Shown piece after piece: positions 19,253-28,895 of a stretch of DNA of 64,000 bases; the stretch's first letter is position 1; each line of letters begins with the position of its first letter. The position numbers were made by a program, and so were the translations under genes. Under the pieces are notes generated by a model, which worked only from the letters and a program-made list of their open reading frames with translations, had not been told where the DNA came from and searched no databases. The stretch lies in assembly GCA_000961655.1 (NCBI GenBank), contig LADR01000038.1:1-64000 (forward strand). Reading direction: 5' to 3'. This DNA is from Desulfatitalea sp. BRH_c12. GTDB lineage: Bacteria > Desulfobacterota > Desulfobacteria > Desulfobacterales > Desulfosarcinaceae.

Positions 19253-20128
19253 TCAGGTCGCCCATATCCTGGGCGGACAGGCCGTGCGGCCGGACAGATA
19301 TGGACGGAGCCATGTCCAAAGCGCCTGAAACAATGTTTTGGCTTCTGATGAACACTCGCCGAGGTAGCGTGCAACCAGCAGGTCATCCATGAGGGTGATG
19401 CCGGTCAGCGTGTTCGGGATGATGGTGAATAGCTGCCGCAAGGGGGTCAGCATATCTGGTTTACAGCCGGTCGCGATGAAGATTGCGCTTACCGAATGGC
19501 CACGCAGACCGGTCGGACGATGCCTGTCGTCTGCATCCGTGAGGCGCAGTCGATCCGCAAAGAGCGGACGCCCCGCTCTTCGGATGTCAAGCGTGTTCCG
19601 AAGGGTGCCTGTAGCAAACGGCTGTCCGCAGGCGGGCAGCCCGACGCACAAAATTTCCCAACCCATGAAACAGGCTCCTTTTGCGAGGTTTACCCGGGTG
19701 CTGACCGTGGTCACGGCGCCCGGGTAGACGATGCTTTCCTGCGGCAGCCATTCGAGACTGGCTTCTTCTTGCACTTCCAAATAGTTTTCCTGCACGGCCG
19801 GCGCACCGCCACTGCGGTAGAATTTGGTTGCCCCGGGGGTGGTGATCAGGGCGGACGCGCTGGCTTCCACGGCAGTATGAATTTCCAGCCGGTCCCCGCC
19901 CACGACGCCGCCGGGAGGATGCAGAATGCAGGCATGACAGACCGCACTTTCAGGATAGAGGACGCGCTGCAACCGCAACGGGCCGGTATGGCGGTTTGTG
20001 CGCAGGTAGGTGAGTGCATCGCGTTCGGCAAAGGATAGTTCCAGGCGCGCCAACCAACCCTGGGGAGAAGATGGGGGTTCAGACAATGGCATCATGCCTG
20101 CAGCCTGCTGTCGATCCGTGATCGTCAT
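19253..20128 (-). CDS. ureD: Urease accessory protein UreD
   Basis: A protein of 291 residues from ATG at 20128, chosen for the GGAGA ribosome-binding site 7 nt upstream. UreD is a scaffold of the UreDFG nickel-insertion complex. Characteristic segments are [39 protein letters not shown] and [14 protein letters not shown]. It lies directly after urtE, joining the transporter and enzyme halves of the cluster. Sequence conservation is lower than for the other accessory proteins, as is normal for the family. Confidence 0.93.
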   Translation of the reverse strand: MTITDRQQAAGMMPLSEPPSSPQGWLARLELSFAERDALTYLRTNRHTGPLRLQRVLYPESAVCHACILHPPGGVVGGDRLEIHTAVEASASALITTPGATKFYRSGGAPAVQENYLEVQEEASLEWLPQESIVYPGAVTTVSTRVNLAKGACFMGWEILCVGLPACGQPFATGTLRNTLDIRRAGRPLFADRLRLTDADDRHRPTGLRGHSVSAIFIATGCKPDMLTPLRQLFTIIPNTLTGITLMDDLLVARYLGECSSEAKTLFQALWTWLRPYLSGRTACPPRIWAT

Positions 20129-20174
20129 TGGCGTTCTCCATATACACATCTTGGGCGGCATATCCATTAAAAGA

Positions 20175-20870
20175 CTACACGGTTAAGTAATTCCGGATCA
20201 GGTTGTTGTCGAGTTTTTCGATGTTTTCGGCGGCTACTATCTGTCCTCGGTCGAGGATGGCGAAGCGGTCGGCCACATTCCGGGTGAAATTGAGTTTCTG
20301 CTCGACCAGTAAAACCGTCATGCCCAACTGTATGCGTAAGCGATCGATAATTGCCCCGATTTCCTTGACAATATTGGGTTGAATGCCTTCGGTGGGCTCA
20401 TCGAGAATCAGCAGGCTTGGCTGTAGCACCAAGGCCCGGCCGATGGCCAATTGCTGCTGCTGCCCGCCCGACAGATCGCCGCCCAGACGGCCGATCATCG
20501 TATGCAGGACCGGGAAAAGCTCAAAAATCAACTCCGGTATCTTCTTCAGTCGTTCTTTTCCCGTGGATAACCCCAGGATCAGATTTTCTTCGACGGTGAG
20601 CAGCGGGAAGATCTGCCGCCCTTGCGGCACATAGCCGACGCCCAGCCTTGCCCGCCGATCCGCGGAGAGTTTGGTGATCTCCTTGCGTTCGAGAAACATG
20701 CGTCCTGACGTTAACGGCAGCAGTCCCATGATGCAGTTGATCAAGGTCGTTTTTCCGACGCCGTTTCGGCCCATCAGGCACGTGCACTGACCTTGTGGGA
20801 CATCCAGATCGATATCCCACAAGGTGTGGCTGCCGCCGTAATAGTGGTTCAGTTTTTCAATGCGGAGCAT
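20175..20870 (-). CDS. urtE: Urea ABC transporter ATP-binding protein UrtE
   Basis: A LivF-like ATPase of 231 residues. Walker A is GRNGVGKTTL, the Q-loop region is YVPQGRQIFPLLTVEENL, the signature is LSGGQQQQLAIGRAL and Walker B is LLILDEPTEGIQP. The segment QGRQIFP and the EGIQP after Walker B are typical of UrtE among branched-chain-type ATPases. It starts within the end of urtD (22-nt overlap) with GGAGAAG upstream. It works with UrtD beneath the UrtBC permease. Confidence 0.94.
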   Translation of the reverse strand: MLRIEKLNHYYGGSHTLWDIDLDVPQGQCTCLMGRNGVGKTTLINCIMGLLPLTSGRMFLERKEITKLSADRRARLGVGYVPQGRQIFPLLTVEENLILGLSTGKERLKKIPELIFELFPVLHTMIGRLGGDLSGGQQQQLAIGRALVLQPSLLILDEPTEGIQPNIVKEIGAIIDRLRIQLGMTVLLVEQKLNFTRNVADRFAILDRGQIVAAENIEKLDNNLIRNYLTV

Positions 20871-21703
20871 TTTTCTTCTCCAAGATAGACTTCGATGACT
20901 GCCTGGTTGTTTTGCACCTCGTCCATGCGCCCTTCGGCCAGTACGCTGCCCTGGTGCAGGACGGTGACTTTCCGGGCGATCGAACGCACGAAGTCCATGT
21001 CGTGCTCGACAACGACCACGCTGCGCGTGCCGGCCAGCGAGATGAGCAGTTCGGCGGTGCGCTCTGTCTCTTGCTGCGTCATGCCGGCCACCGGTTCATC
21101 GACCAGCAGCAGTTTCGGGTTCTGCATGAGCAGCATGCCGATTTCGAGCCACTGTTTCTGGCCATGCGAAAGCGCCCCGGCCGGCGCCTTGATCTTCGTC
21201 TTTAAACCGATGGTTTCCACAATGGCTTCGATCTGGTCCTGCTGGGTCGGGCTCGGTTTGGCCATCAGGATAGGCCAGATCCGCTTGTCGCCGGCCATGG
21301 CGAGTTCGAGATTATCGGCAACGCTATGGTTTTCAAATACAGTCGGCTTTTGAAATTTGCGTCCGATGCCCGCGCGGGCAATTTCGGGCTCGCTCATTTT
21401 CAGTAAATTGAGGTGCTGTCCAAACCAGGCCGAGCCGGCATCCGGCCGGGTTTTGCCGGTAATGATGTCCATGATTGTGGTCTTGCCGGCGCCGTTCGGC
21501 CCGATAATGCAGCGCAGTTCGCCGTCATCGATGTACAAGCTCAAATGGTCGATGGCTTTGAAACCGCCGAAGCTGACCGTGATCCCCTCGAGGTAGAGGA
21601 TGACGCCGTGGGTCACGTCCAATTCGGGCGGCGATTCCGGGATGAGAAAATCGAACACCCGGTCGCGGGGCCAGAAGGCACGGATTTTTTCAAGTGCCGG
21701 CAT
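20849..21703 (-). CDS. urtD: Urea ABC transporter ATP-binding protein UrtD
   Basis: A LivG-like ATPase of 284 residues from ATG at 21703, overlapping urtC by 14 nt. An N-terminal stretch of about 35 residues precedes the first strand (VILYLEGITVSFGGFKAID). Walker A is GPNGAGKTTIMD. Next come GRKFQKPTVFENHSV, the signature LSHGQKQWLEIGMLLM and Walker B LLLVDEPVAGMTQQE. The LSHGQKQWLEIG variant of the signature is the usual UrtD form. A further upstream extension to 21757 is open but overlaps urtC strongly. Confidence 0.94.
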   Translation of the reverse strand: MPALEKIRAFWPRDRVFDFLIPESPPELDVTHGVILYLEGITVSFGGFKAIDHLSLYIDDGELRCIIGPNGAGKTTIMDIITGKTRPDAGSAWFGQHLNLLKMSEPEIARAGIGRKFQKPTVFENHSVADNLELAMAGDKRIWPILMAKPSPTQQDQIEAIVETIGLKTKIKAPAGALSHGQKQWLEIGMLLMQNPKLLLVDEPVAGMTQQETERTAELLISLAGTRSVVVVEHDMDFVRSIARKVTVLHQGSVLAEGRMDEVQNNQAVIEVYLGEEKCSALKN

Positions 21704-22805
21704 GCGGGGCTCGCTTTCTGCTGAAATAAGTGTGCCGCGCCATGCCGACCAGACCATGGGGCAGAAAAAGGGTTACCATAACAAACAGCGCGCCCAACCC
21801 GAACAGCCAGGCATCCGGGAAAGCGGCTGTGAGAAAGCTTTTGGCGTAATTGATGATCACCGCGCCGACAACCGCGCCGTACAAGGTGGCCCGTCCGCCG
21901 ACCGCCACCCAGATGACAATTTCGATCGACGCCAGCGGGGCGAATTCGGTGGGATTGATAATGCCCACCTGGGGGACATACAGCGCTCCGGCAATGCCGG
22001 CCAGTATGGCTGAAAAGGTGAATATCCAGAGTTTGGCATCTTCCACGCGGTAACCGATGAAACGCGCCCGATCCTCCTGGTCCCGGATGGCCGTGGCCAG
22101 CTTTCCCAGTCGCGAGGTCGTGATCCACCGGCAACTTGTATAGCCGAGTGCCAGGGCAATGACCGACGCGACATAAAGGCCGGCGCGGGTATGATCGGAT
22201 TGCAGCGAAAATCCCAGGATGTCTTTAAAATCGGTCAAACCGTTGTTGCCGCCGAAGCCCATTTCGTTGCGGAAAAACGCCAGCATCAGCGCATAGGTCA
22301 GCGCCTGGGTCATGATGGACAAGTAGACGCCTGTGACACGGGAGCGGAAGGCGAACCAGCCGAACACCAGCGCCAGTAGACCCGGCACGACCAGCACCAT
22401 GAGCATCGCAAACCAGAACCCGTCGAAACCGTGCCAGAACCAGGGAAGCCCCTTCCAGTTGAGAAACACCATGAAATCCGGCAGCAAGGCATTGCCGTAT
22501 ACGCCACGGTCGCCGATCTGGCGCATCAGGTACATTCCCATGACATATCCGCCCAAAGCAAAAAAGACACCATGGCCCAGGCTCAGGATGCCGAGATAGC
22601 CCCATACCATATCCACGGCCATGGCCAGCAACGCGTAACATAAATATTTTCCGAGCAGGGTCATGGTGTAGGTGGAGACATGCAAGGGGTGCGCGGTGCT
22701 CACGGTTAAGTTGAGCAGCGGCACCAAAATGCCCACGGCCAACAGGATGCCCAAGAGAAGGGATCCGGCCCGATCATTATGAATTGATTTTGCAACTGCC
22801 ATCAT
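21690..22805 (-). CDS. urtC: Urea ABC transporter permease UrtC
   Basis: An inner-membrane permease of 371 residues of the LivM type with about ten hydrophobic segments. Diagnostic runs are LLAMAVDMVWGYLGILSLGHGVFFALGGY, FRSRVTGVYLSIMTQALTYAL and FGGNNGLTDFKD (each read in part). IVWVAVGG-type IVIWVAVGGRATLYGA precedes the last helices. It follows urtB after 6 nt. It forms the channel with UrtB. Confidence 0.94.
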   Translation of the reverse strand: MMAVAKSIHNDRAGSLLLGILLAVGILVPLLNLTVSTAHPLHVSTYTMTLLGKYLCYALLAMAVDMVWGYLGILSLGHGVFFALGGYVMGMYLMRQIGDRGVYGNALLPDFMVFLNWKGLPWFWHGFDGFWFAMLMVLVVPGLLALVFGWFAFRSRVTGVYLSIMTQALTYALMLAFFRNEMGFGGNNGLTDFKDILGFSLQSDHTRAGLYVASVIALALGYTSCRWITTSRLGKLATAIRDQEDRARFIGYRVEDAKLWIFTFSAILAGIAGALYVPQVGIINPTEFAPLASIEIVIWVAVGGRATLYGAVVGAVIINYAKSFLTAAFPDAWLFGLGALFVMVTLFLPHGLVGMARHTYFSRKRAPHAGT

Positions 22806-22811
22806 GGCGTA

Positions 22812-24458
22812 TCACCCGGTAGCCCGGCCTTTTTGGGGAAACAATCCCTGCGGCCGTTTCTGGATAAATAATATGATAACGACAAGAATCAGTATCTTCG
22901 CCAAAACGGCACCGGCCCAGGGCTCCAGGAACTTATTGATCACCCCCAGGGATAACCCCCCGAGCAAGGTGCCCCACAGATTGCCGACGCCGCCGAAGAC
23001 GACCACCATGAAAGAATCGACGATATAGGCCTGGCCCAGATTGGGTCCCACGTTGGTCAGTTGCGAAAGCGCCACACCGGCAATGCCGGCGATCCCGGAT
23101 CCCAGACCGAATGTCAGCGCATCCACACGCGCCGCCCGCACGCCCATCGCGCGCGCCATGGCTCGGTTTTGGGATACCGCACGTACCTGCAAACCGAGGG
23201 CGCTCTTTTTAAGCAAAAGGCACAGCCCGGCAAAGACCAGGAGCGTAAAGAAGAGAATGACCACCCGGTTGGTGGTTAAAGACAATGCGGCGTTGATGGG
23301 GATCGCTCCGCTCATCCAGGCGGGCGTGGCGACGCTGCGGTTTAACGGCGAGAAGATGGAACGCACCGCCTGCTGCAGGATCAGGCTGAGGCCGAAAGTA
23401 GCCAACAGGGTTTCCAGTGGCCGGCCGTAAAGAAAGCGGATGATCGTGCGTTCGATCACCAAGCCGGTCAGGCCGGACACCAGAAACGCGGCGGGAATCG
23501 AAAGCATGAGCGCTGCACCGATGGCGTCGGGCAGCAGTTGCTGGAGCACATAGGCCGTGTAGGCCCCGAGCATGATCAACTCGCCGTGGGCCATATTGAT
23601 TACGCCGATCACGCCAAATGTGATGGCCAGCCCAATGGCTGCCAGCACCAGGACGGACCCTAAACTCAGGCCGAAAAAGAGGGTTTCCAAGAAGTTGAAA
23701 AAGGCGAGACGCGCGTCGATACCGTCCAGGATCGCCTTTGCAGCGAGGCGGATCTGTGTATCGGCTTCGTTGCCTGCCAGAAGGGTCAATTCGTTGCGCA
23801 CGGCTGGGTTTAAATTGCCCGCGAGGTGCTCGAGAGCGGCCTGTTTTTGCGCTTTGTCCGTGGTCGGCCCGCTACGCAAGACAATCAGCGATAGCGCTGT
23901 TTGCAGAGCTACCCGGACATCACGGTCCGGCTCGCTATCGCGCAGTCCGCGCAACAGCGCTGCCGAATTGGGCGTGATCGTGCCCAACATTTGATTGATT
24001 GCCGCCAGACGAATATCCGGATTGGGGTGGCTCAGGCGCAAGCGGGCCAGGGCGGACTCGAGTTGGCCCCGAATGGTGTTGTTGATGCCCACTTTTTTTA
24101 AGGCGCGTTTTTTTTGGACGCCCAACGCGTCACCTGTCAGCGCCGAGCGAAGGGCATAGCCGTTTCCTTCAGCTCGGCTGACTACCAGTTGTTGGGTAGC
24201 CTTGATGTAAAAGAGATCACCCGCCAGCAAGGCCTGTAATATCTCTTCGGCGCGTTCATCCCCGCTATCGGCAAGCTTTTCGACGGCGGCCGCTTTTTGG
24301 GCGAAACTATCATCAAGCAGACATGCGATGCCATCATCGAAAACGTTCGATCCCGATGTTGCCGCAAAGCCTGGATGCAAGTATCCGCACCCCCAGACAA
24401 TGGTCACGACAAAAATGTAGAAAAACCAATTTTTCAGTGCAGCGGGTCGTTTAAACAT
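22812..24458 (-). CDS. urtB: Urea ABC transporter permease UrtB, long form
   Basis: A protein of 548 residues from ATG at 24458. The N-terminus has a signal sequence and a periplasmic helical-repeat region of roughly 220 residues (HEAT-like, for example HPNPDIRLAAINQML and EADTQIRLAAKAIL). The LivH-type permease follows (SLGSVLVLAAIGLAITFGVIG, NMAHGELIMLGAYTAYVL, GVGNLWGTLLGG). The long periplasmic extension is known for many UrtB proteins and may contact UrtA. It is coupled to urtC. Confidence 0.93.
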   Translation of the reverse strand: MFKRPAALKNWFFYIFVVTIVWGCGYLHPGFAATSGSNVFDDGIACLLDDSFAQKAAAVEKLADSGDERAEEILQALLAGDLFYIKATQQLVVSRAEGNGYALRSALTGDALGVQKKRALKKVGINNTIRGQLESALARLRLSHPNPDIRLAAINQMLGTITPNSAALLRGLRDSEPDRDVRVALQTALSLIVLRSGPTTDKAQKQAALEHLAGNLNPAVRNELTLLAGNEADTQIRLAAKAILDGIDARLAFFNFLETLFFGLSLGSVLVLAAIGLAITFGVIGVINMAHGELIMLGAYTAYVLQQLLPDAIGAALMLSIPAAFLVSGLTGLVIERTIIRFLYGRPLETLLATFGLSLILQQAVRSIFSPLNRSVATPAWMSGAIPINAALSLTTNRVVILFFTLLVFAGLCLLLKKSALGLQVRAVSQNRAMARAMGVRAARVDALTFGLGSGIAGIAGVALSQLTNVGPNLGQAYIVDSFMVVVFGGVGNLWGTLLGGLSLGVINKFLEPWAGAVLAKILILVVIILFIQKRPQGLFPQKGRATG

Positions 24459-24545
24459 GGTGGGCCTTCTTTGACTTGCATTCAAGCTGAGTCGACAACC
24501 GGCCGGCAAGATGGTCGGTTGTCCAGGGTGTATCGCAGCGCAGCG

Positions 24546-25832
24546 CTATTTTTGACCGGAGCATTTCCCGGTCTTGGTGTTATAGTTGCCACACGCCATG
24601 GGCCCGCGCCAATCCGAGATGAGATCCTTCGATCCTGGCAGAAAGTCGGACCACTCGTCTCCCAAGACGAGCCCCTGCGTGCGCCAGACGACCTCGAATT
24701 GGCCATCATCCTGGATTTCTCCGATCAAAACCGGCTTGGTGATATGATGATTCGGCATCATGGTGGCGTACCCGCCGGAGAGGTTCGGCACCGCTATGCC
24801 GATAATGGCGTCCTGGACATCCGCCGCATTGGTCGTGCCGGCTTTTTCGACGGCTTTTACCCACATGTTAAAGCCGATGAAGTGGGCCTCCATGGGATCA
24901 TTGGTGACACGCTTCTGATTTTTGATGAATTTGTGCCAACTCTCGATGAAGGTGTCGTTGATCTCAGTGTCCACACTCATGAAATAGTTCCAGGCCGCCA
25001 GGTGCCCGACCAGTGGTTGGGTGTCGATTCCCGACAATTCTTCTTCACCAACCGAAAAAGCGACCACTGGAATTGCGTCGGCCGTGACACCCTGATTGCC
25101 CAGTTCCTTGTAGAAGGGGATATTGGCATCGCCATTGATGGTGGACACGACGGCCGTCTTTTGCCCGGCCGAACCGAATTTTTTAATATCGGAGACGATG
25201 GACTGCCAGTCCGAATGCCCGAAGGGTGTATAGCTGATCATGATGTCTTTTGCGGACACACCATTGGCTTTAAGGTATGCTTCAAGAATTTTGTTGGTGG
25301 TGCGGGGATAGACATAGTCAGTGCCGGCAAGCACCCATTTTTTTACCCCAAGGCTCTTCATCAAATAATCCACCGCCGGAATGGCCTGCTGGTTGGGTGC
25401 AGCGCCGGTATAAAAGACATTTTTTGATGACTCCTCGCCCTCATATTGGACCGGATAGAAGAGAAGGCTGTTGAGTTCTTCAAAGACGGGCAGTACGGAT
25501 TTTCGGGAAACCGACGTCCAGCATCCGAAAACCGCCGCCACTTTTTGCTTTTCGATCAACTCCCGGGCCTTTTCAGCGAACAGGGGCCAGTTGGAGGCCG
25601 GATCGACGACGACCGGTTCGAGCATTTTGCCTAAAAGGCCGCCCTTTTTATTCTGCTCATCGATCAGCATGAGCATGGTGTCCTTAAGCGTTGTTTCACT
25701 GATCGCCATGGTCCCCGATAGCGAATGCAGAACACCGACCTTGATGGTTTCCTTTGCCATTGCATTTCCCTGCAAAAGGCAACCCGCCAACAGAATGAAT
25801 AGACCTCTCAGGGCGCTTTGACGTAACTTCAT
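24546..25832 (-). CDS. urtA: Urea-binding protein UrtA
   Basis: A periplasmic binding protein of 428 residues from ATG at 25832 (AAAGGAA upstream). The signal peptide is MKLRQSALRGLFILLAGCLLQ, possibly cut after AMA near residue 25. The mature part starts KETIKVGVLHSLSGTMAISET, typical of UrtA. Further UrtA features are FGCWTSVSRKSVLPVFEE, LLFYPVQYEGEE, GTDYVYPRTTN and MEAHFIGFNMW. It is the first gene of the cluster behind a sigma-54 type promoter. Confidence 0.95.
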   Translation of the reverse strand: MKLRQSALRGLFILLAGCLLQGNAMAKETIKVGVLHSLSGTMAISETTLKDTMLMLIDEQNKKGGLLGKMLEPVVVDPASNWPLFAEKARELIEKQKVAAVFGCWTSVSRKSVLPVFEELNSLLFYPVQYEGEESSKNVFYTGAAPNQQAIPAVDYLMKSLGVKKWVLAGTDYVYPRTTNKILEAYLKANGVSAKDIMISYTPFGHSDWQSIVSDIKKFGSAGQKTAVVSTINGDANIPFYKELGNQGVTADAIPVVAFSVGEEELSGIDTQPLVGHLAAWNYFMSVDTEINDTFIESWHKFIKNQKRVTNDPMEAHFIGFNMWVKAVEKAGTTNAADVQDAIIGIAVPNLSGGYATMMPNHHITKPVLIGEIQDDGQFEVVWRTQGLVLGDEWSDFLPGSKDLISDWRGPMACGNYNTKTGKCSGQK

Positions 25833-25925
25833 TTGTGTTCCTTTCAAACGATAACGGTTAAGTGATAATGGCCACAAAGTCTTCTCGGCCTTTCGGCTGC
25901 CATGCGCAGCCATGTTCTGCTACTT

Positions 25926-25941
25926 GGCATTTAGTGTGCCA
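25926..25941 (-). promoter_or_regulatory. Sigma-54 (RpoN) promoter of the urt-ure cluster
   Basis: On the minus strand TGGCAC-ACTAA-ATGC matches the -24/-12 consensus TGGCAC-N5-TTGC, with the invariant GG and GC ten bases apart. It lies about 95 nt upstream of urtA. An inverted repeat TGAC-N6-GTCA (25944-25957) lies directly upstream. NtrC-dependent nitrogen control is the expected mode, but no clear NtrC site was seen. Confidence 0.7.
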
Positions 25942-26226
25942 CCTGACTATTTGGTCAGCGTGCATGGAAATCAATATACTGAAAATAAAGAAAAATAATT
26001 TCAATGCGGGAATTTAGGGAGGTAGATCACATCATGTAATAATTTTGAAATTTCTTTTATACATAACAAAAATGTCTATAAAAAAATCATATATTACAAA
26101 AATGAATTTTATCTTTCGAAGATCATGCCTTTCCCCTTGCGATGCCATCAACAATCAATTGCAAATTGGTAGATGGGACGCTACATACGGCAATACCCCT
26201 TTTTGACCGAACACAGGAGGCATGGC

Positions 26227-28878
26227 ATGAGAACCCTGCGGGACAAACTTTCCCATTTATCTTTCCGGCAAGCCTGCAAGCTCCTCGGCCCCCAGGGGCA
26301 GATGTTGATCATGGAAGGCGGCAAGTTCGAGATCAACTTGTATGAGCAGGTGACGCTTGATGATCATCGCTTTAGTATGTCCGTTGAACAGGCCATGGTC
26401 GAGATGACGTTAAGCGACGATAAGCGGCAGCGGTTCGACATGCGCTGCAGCATCTGCAGCGGGGCTTGCGTGCATCAGGGCGCGGCCCTGGCTTTGATCC
26501 TGGAAGAAAAACTGTCTCTCGGTTTGTCGGCGCCGCCGCCTGAGCGGACCCCCATCGAAAGTTTGAACGAAGACGCCCTGATCGACCGCGCCTTGGCCGA
26601 ACGCAAACAGCGGGCGCGCGAGGAAAAAATGCGCCTCACCTCCGTGAACCCCAATTGTTTATGGACCGATTATGTGGTTACCAACAAGCTTTCGGGTAAA
26701 AGCTATCGGCTGGCCTTGCGCGGATCGCAGCCGGGTGAATCCTATTGTGCGTGCCCGGATTTTCGCAAAAACACCCTGGGCACGTGTAAGCATATCCTCT
26801 ACGCCCTGGAGCGGGGGCGTGCCAAGTTCGGCAAGGCTGCCTGCACTACGCCGGCGGAAGTGACCGAAATCTGTGTGTACCTCCGATACGGGTGCACCAT
26901 CGAGCTGCGTTTGCTGCTGCCTGCGAATTTGGCTAAGCAAGTGAAGGCTGTGCTTGCACCGCTGCGGGATCAACCCATCAGTGATCCGAAAGATCTACTG
27001 CGGCGCATCGGCCGGGTAGAGCGTTTGGGCGCGCCCGTGACCCTTTATCCGGATGCCGAGGAGTATTTGCAAAAAGCACTTTTTCAAGCCCGCATGGCCC
27101 AAGTGAGCGCCGACATCCGCAAAGCTCCGGCCGCTCATCCTCTGCGCCGTTCTTTGCTGAAGACCGAATTGCGCCCCTATCAACTCGACGGCATCGCCTT
27201 TGCCGCGGGAGCCGGCCGGGCCGTTCTGGCCGATGATATGGGCTTGGGGAAGACCATTCAGGGCATCGGCATGGCCGAGCTGCTGTCGCAACACTGCCAT
27301 ATCAAGAAAGTGCTGGTCATCTGTCCGACCTCTTTAAAGTCGCAGTGGCGCACCGAGATCAAACGCTTCAGCCACAGAAATTGCCATCTGATCCTGGGGA
27401 GCTACAAGGATCGGCCGGCCCAATATGCAGACGATCACTTTTTCACGATTTGCAATTATGAACAGGTGCTGCGTGATATTCTGGCTATCGAACAGGTCTC
27501 CTGGGACCTGATCATCCTGGACGAAGGTCAGCGCATCAAGAACTGGGAGGCCAAGACCAGCCGCATCGTTAAAGCGCTGCGATCGCCGTTTGCCTTGGTG
27601 CTGTCCGGCACGCCTCTTGAAAATCGACTGGATGAGCTTTACTCAGTGGTGGAATTCATCGACGACCGGCGGCTGGGGCCGGCGTTTCGGTTTTTCAACC
27701 ATCACCGGGTGGTGGACGAAAGGGGCAAGCTGCTGGGGTATAAAAATCTGGATGAGCTGCGTGAACGGCTCAAGCCAATTCTGTTGCGCCGCACCCGCCA
27801 GGCCGTGGTCAAGGAACTGCCCCCGCGCACCACCGAGGTGATTCGCATCGCCCCTACCGATGAACAGAGCGAGATGCAAAAAGGGCATCGCTGGATCGTC
27901 CAAACCATCATCAACAAAAAGTATCTGTCGGAAATGGACCTGCTGCGGCTGCAAAAGGCGTTGCTGATGTGCCGCATGTGCGCCGACAGCACCTTTCTGG
28001 TGGACAAGCAGGCTCCGGGCTATTCCAGCAAGCTCGAAGCACTGGGTCGCCTGCTGGATCAGCTCAATGCGGAAGAAGGGCGCAAAATCGTACTTTTTTC
28101 GGAGTGGACCAGCATGCTGAATCTCATCGAGCCCCTGCTCGACGCCCGTAAAATGACCTTTGTGCGCCTGGATGGTTCGGTGCCCCAAAAAAAACGGCAG
28201 GAGCTGATCCACAGGTTTCAGAACGATCCGGATTGCATGCTCTTTATCACCACCAATGCCGGTGCCACGGGCCTTAACCTGCAAGCGGCCAATACGGTCA
28301 TCAATGTGGACCTGCCTTGGAATCCGGCCATTCTGGAGCAGCGAATATCCAGGGCGCATCGCATGGGCCAGGAGCAACCGGTACATGTCTTTTTACTGGT
28401 CACCACCGATACCCTCGAAGAGAATCTGCTGGCCACCTTGTCGGCTAAAAAGGAACTCTCCCTGGCCGTGCTGGATCCGGATGCGGATGCCGTCCAGATT
28501 GATATGGTTACCGGCATGGAAGAACTCAAACGCCGTATGGAGATCCTGTTGGGGGCGCTTCCGGATGCCGCCGAAGATGAGAGCATGAAGGCAGAAGCCG
28601 AAAAAACGGCCGCCCACCTGGCTCAAAAGGAAAAAATCGCGGCGGCCGGTGGTCAACTGGTCGGCGCCGCCTTTGCCTTCATCGGGGAAATGTTCGCAGG
28701 TCAGGCCGACGATGATGGGATGGAAAAGCTGGTCGGGGCATTCAAAGCCAAGCTGAACGATTGCATGGAAAAAACGGAGGATGGCCGTCTGAACATGACC
28801 ATTACGTTCCCCAATGAGGCCTTTCTGGACACCATGGCCCGGTCCCTGGCCACAATGGTGCGCCTGGGCGGCCAATAA
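26227..28878 (+). CDS. SWIM zinc finger-SNF2 family helicase
   Basis: A protein of 883 residues. The start at ATG 26227 is fixed by a perfect AGGAGG six bases upstream. An N-terminal domain with CSICSGACVH may bind zinc. A SWIM finger follows (CACPDF near 174, CKH near 187). The SNF2 ATPase core has DDMGLGKTIQ (about 335), ILDEGQRIKNW (about 431; DEGQ instead of DEAH is normal here), LSGTPLENRLDEL, FSEWTSML, TNAGATGLNLQ and QRISRAHRMGQ. A C-terminal helical tail of about 130 residues is unassigned. It is a dsDNA translocase, and a chromatin or repair role is unknown for bacteria. It is divergent from urtA, with a 394-nt shared control region. Confidence 0.88.
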   Translation: MRTLRDKLSHLSFRQACKLLGPQGQMLIMEGGKFEINLYEQVTLDDHRFSMSVEQAMVEMTLSDDKRQRFDMRCSICSGACVHQGAALALILEEKLSLGLSAPPPERTPIESLNEDALIDRALAERKQRAREEKMRLTSVNPNCLWTDYVVTNKLSGKSYRLALRGSQPGESYCACPDFRKNTLGTCKHILYALERGRAKFGKAACTTPAEVTEICVYLRYGCTIELRLLLPANLAKQVKAVLAPLRDQPISDPKDLLRRIGRVERLGAPVTLYPDAEEYLQKALFQARMAQVSADIRKAPAAHPLRRSLLKTELRPYQLDGIAFAAGAGRAVLADDMGLGKTIQGIGMAELLSQHCHIKKVLVICPTSLKSQWRTEIKRFSHRNCHLILGSYKDRPAQYADDHFFTICNYEQVLRDILAIEQVSWDLIILDEGQRIKNWEAKTSRIVKALRSPFALVLSGTPLENRLDELYSVVEFIDDRRLGPAFRFFNHHRVVDERGKLLGYKNLDELRERLKPILLRRTRQAVVKELPPRTTEVIRIAPTDEQSEMQKGHRWIVQTIINKKYLSEMDLLRLQKALLMCRMCADSTFLVDKQAPGYSSKLEALGRLLDQLNAEEGRKIVLFSEWTSMLNLIEPLLDARKMTFVRLDGSVPQKKRQELIHRFQNDPDCMLFITTNAGATGLNLQAANTVINVDLPWNPAILEQRISRAHRMGQEQPVHVFLLVTTDTLEENLLATLSAKKELSLAVLDPDADAVQIDMVTGMEELKRRMEILLGALPDAAEDESMKAEAEKTAAHLAQKEKIAAAGGQLVGAAFAFIGEMFAGQADDDGMEKLVGAFKAKLNDCMEKTEDGRLNMTITFPNEAFLDTMARSLATMVRLGGQ

Positions 28879-28895
28879 GCAGATCGATAGCCCTT

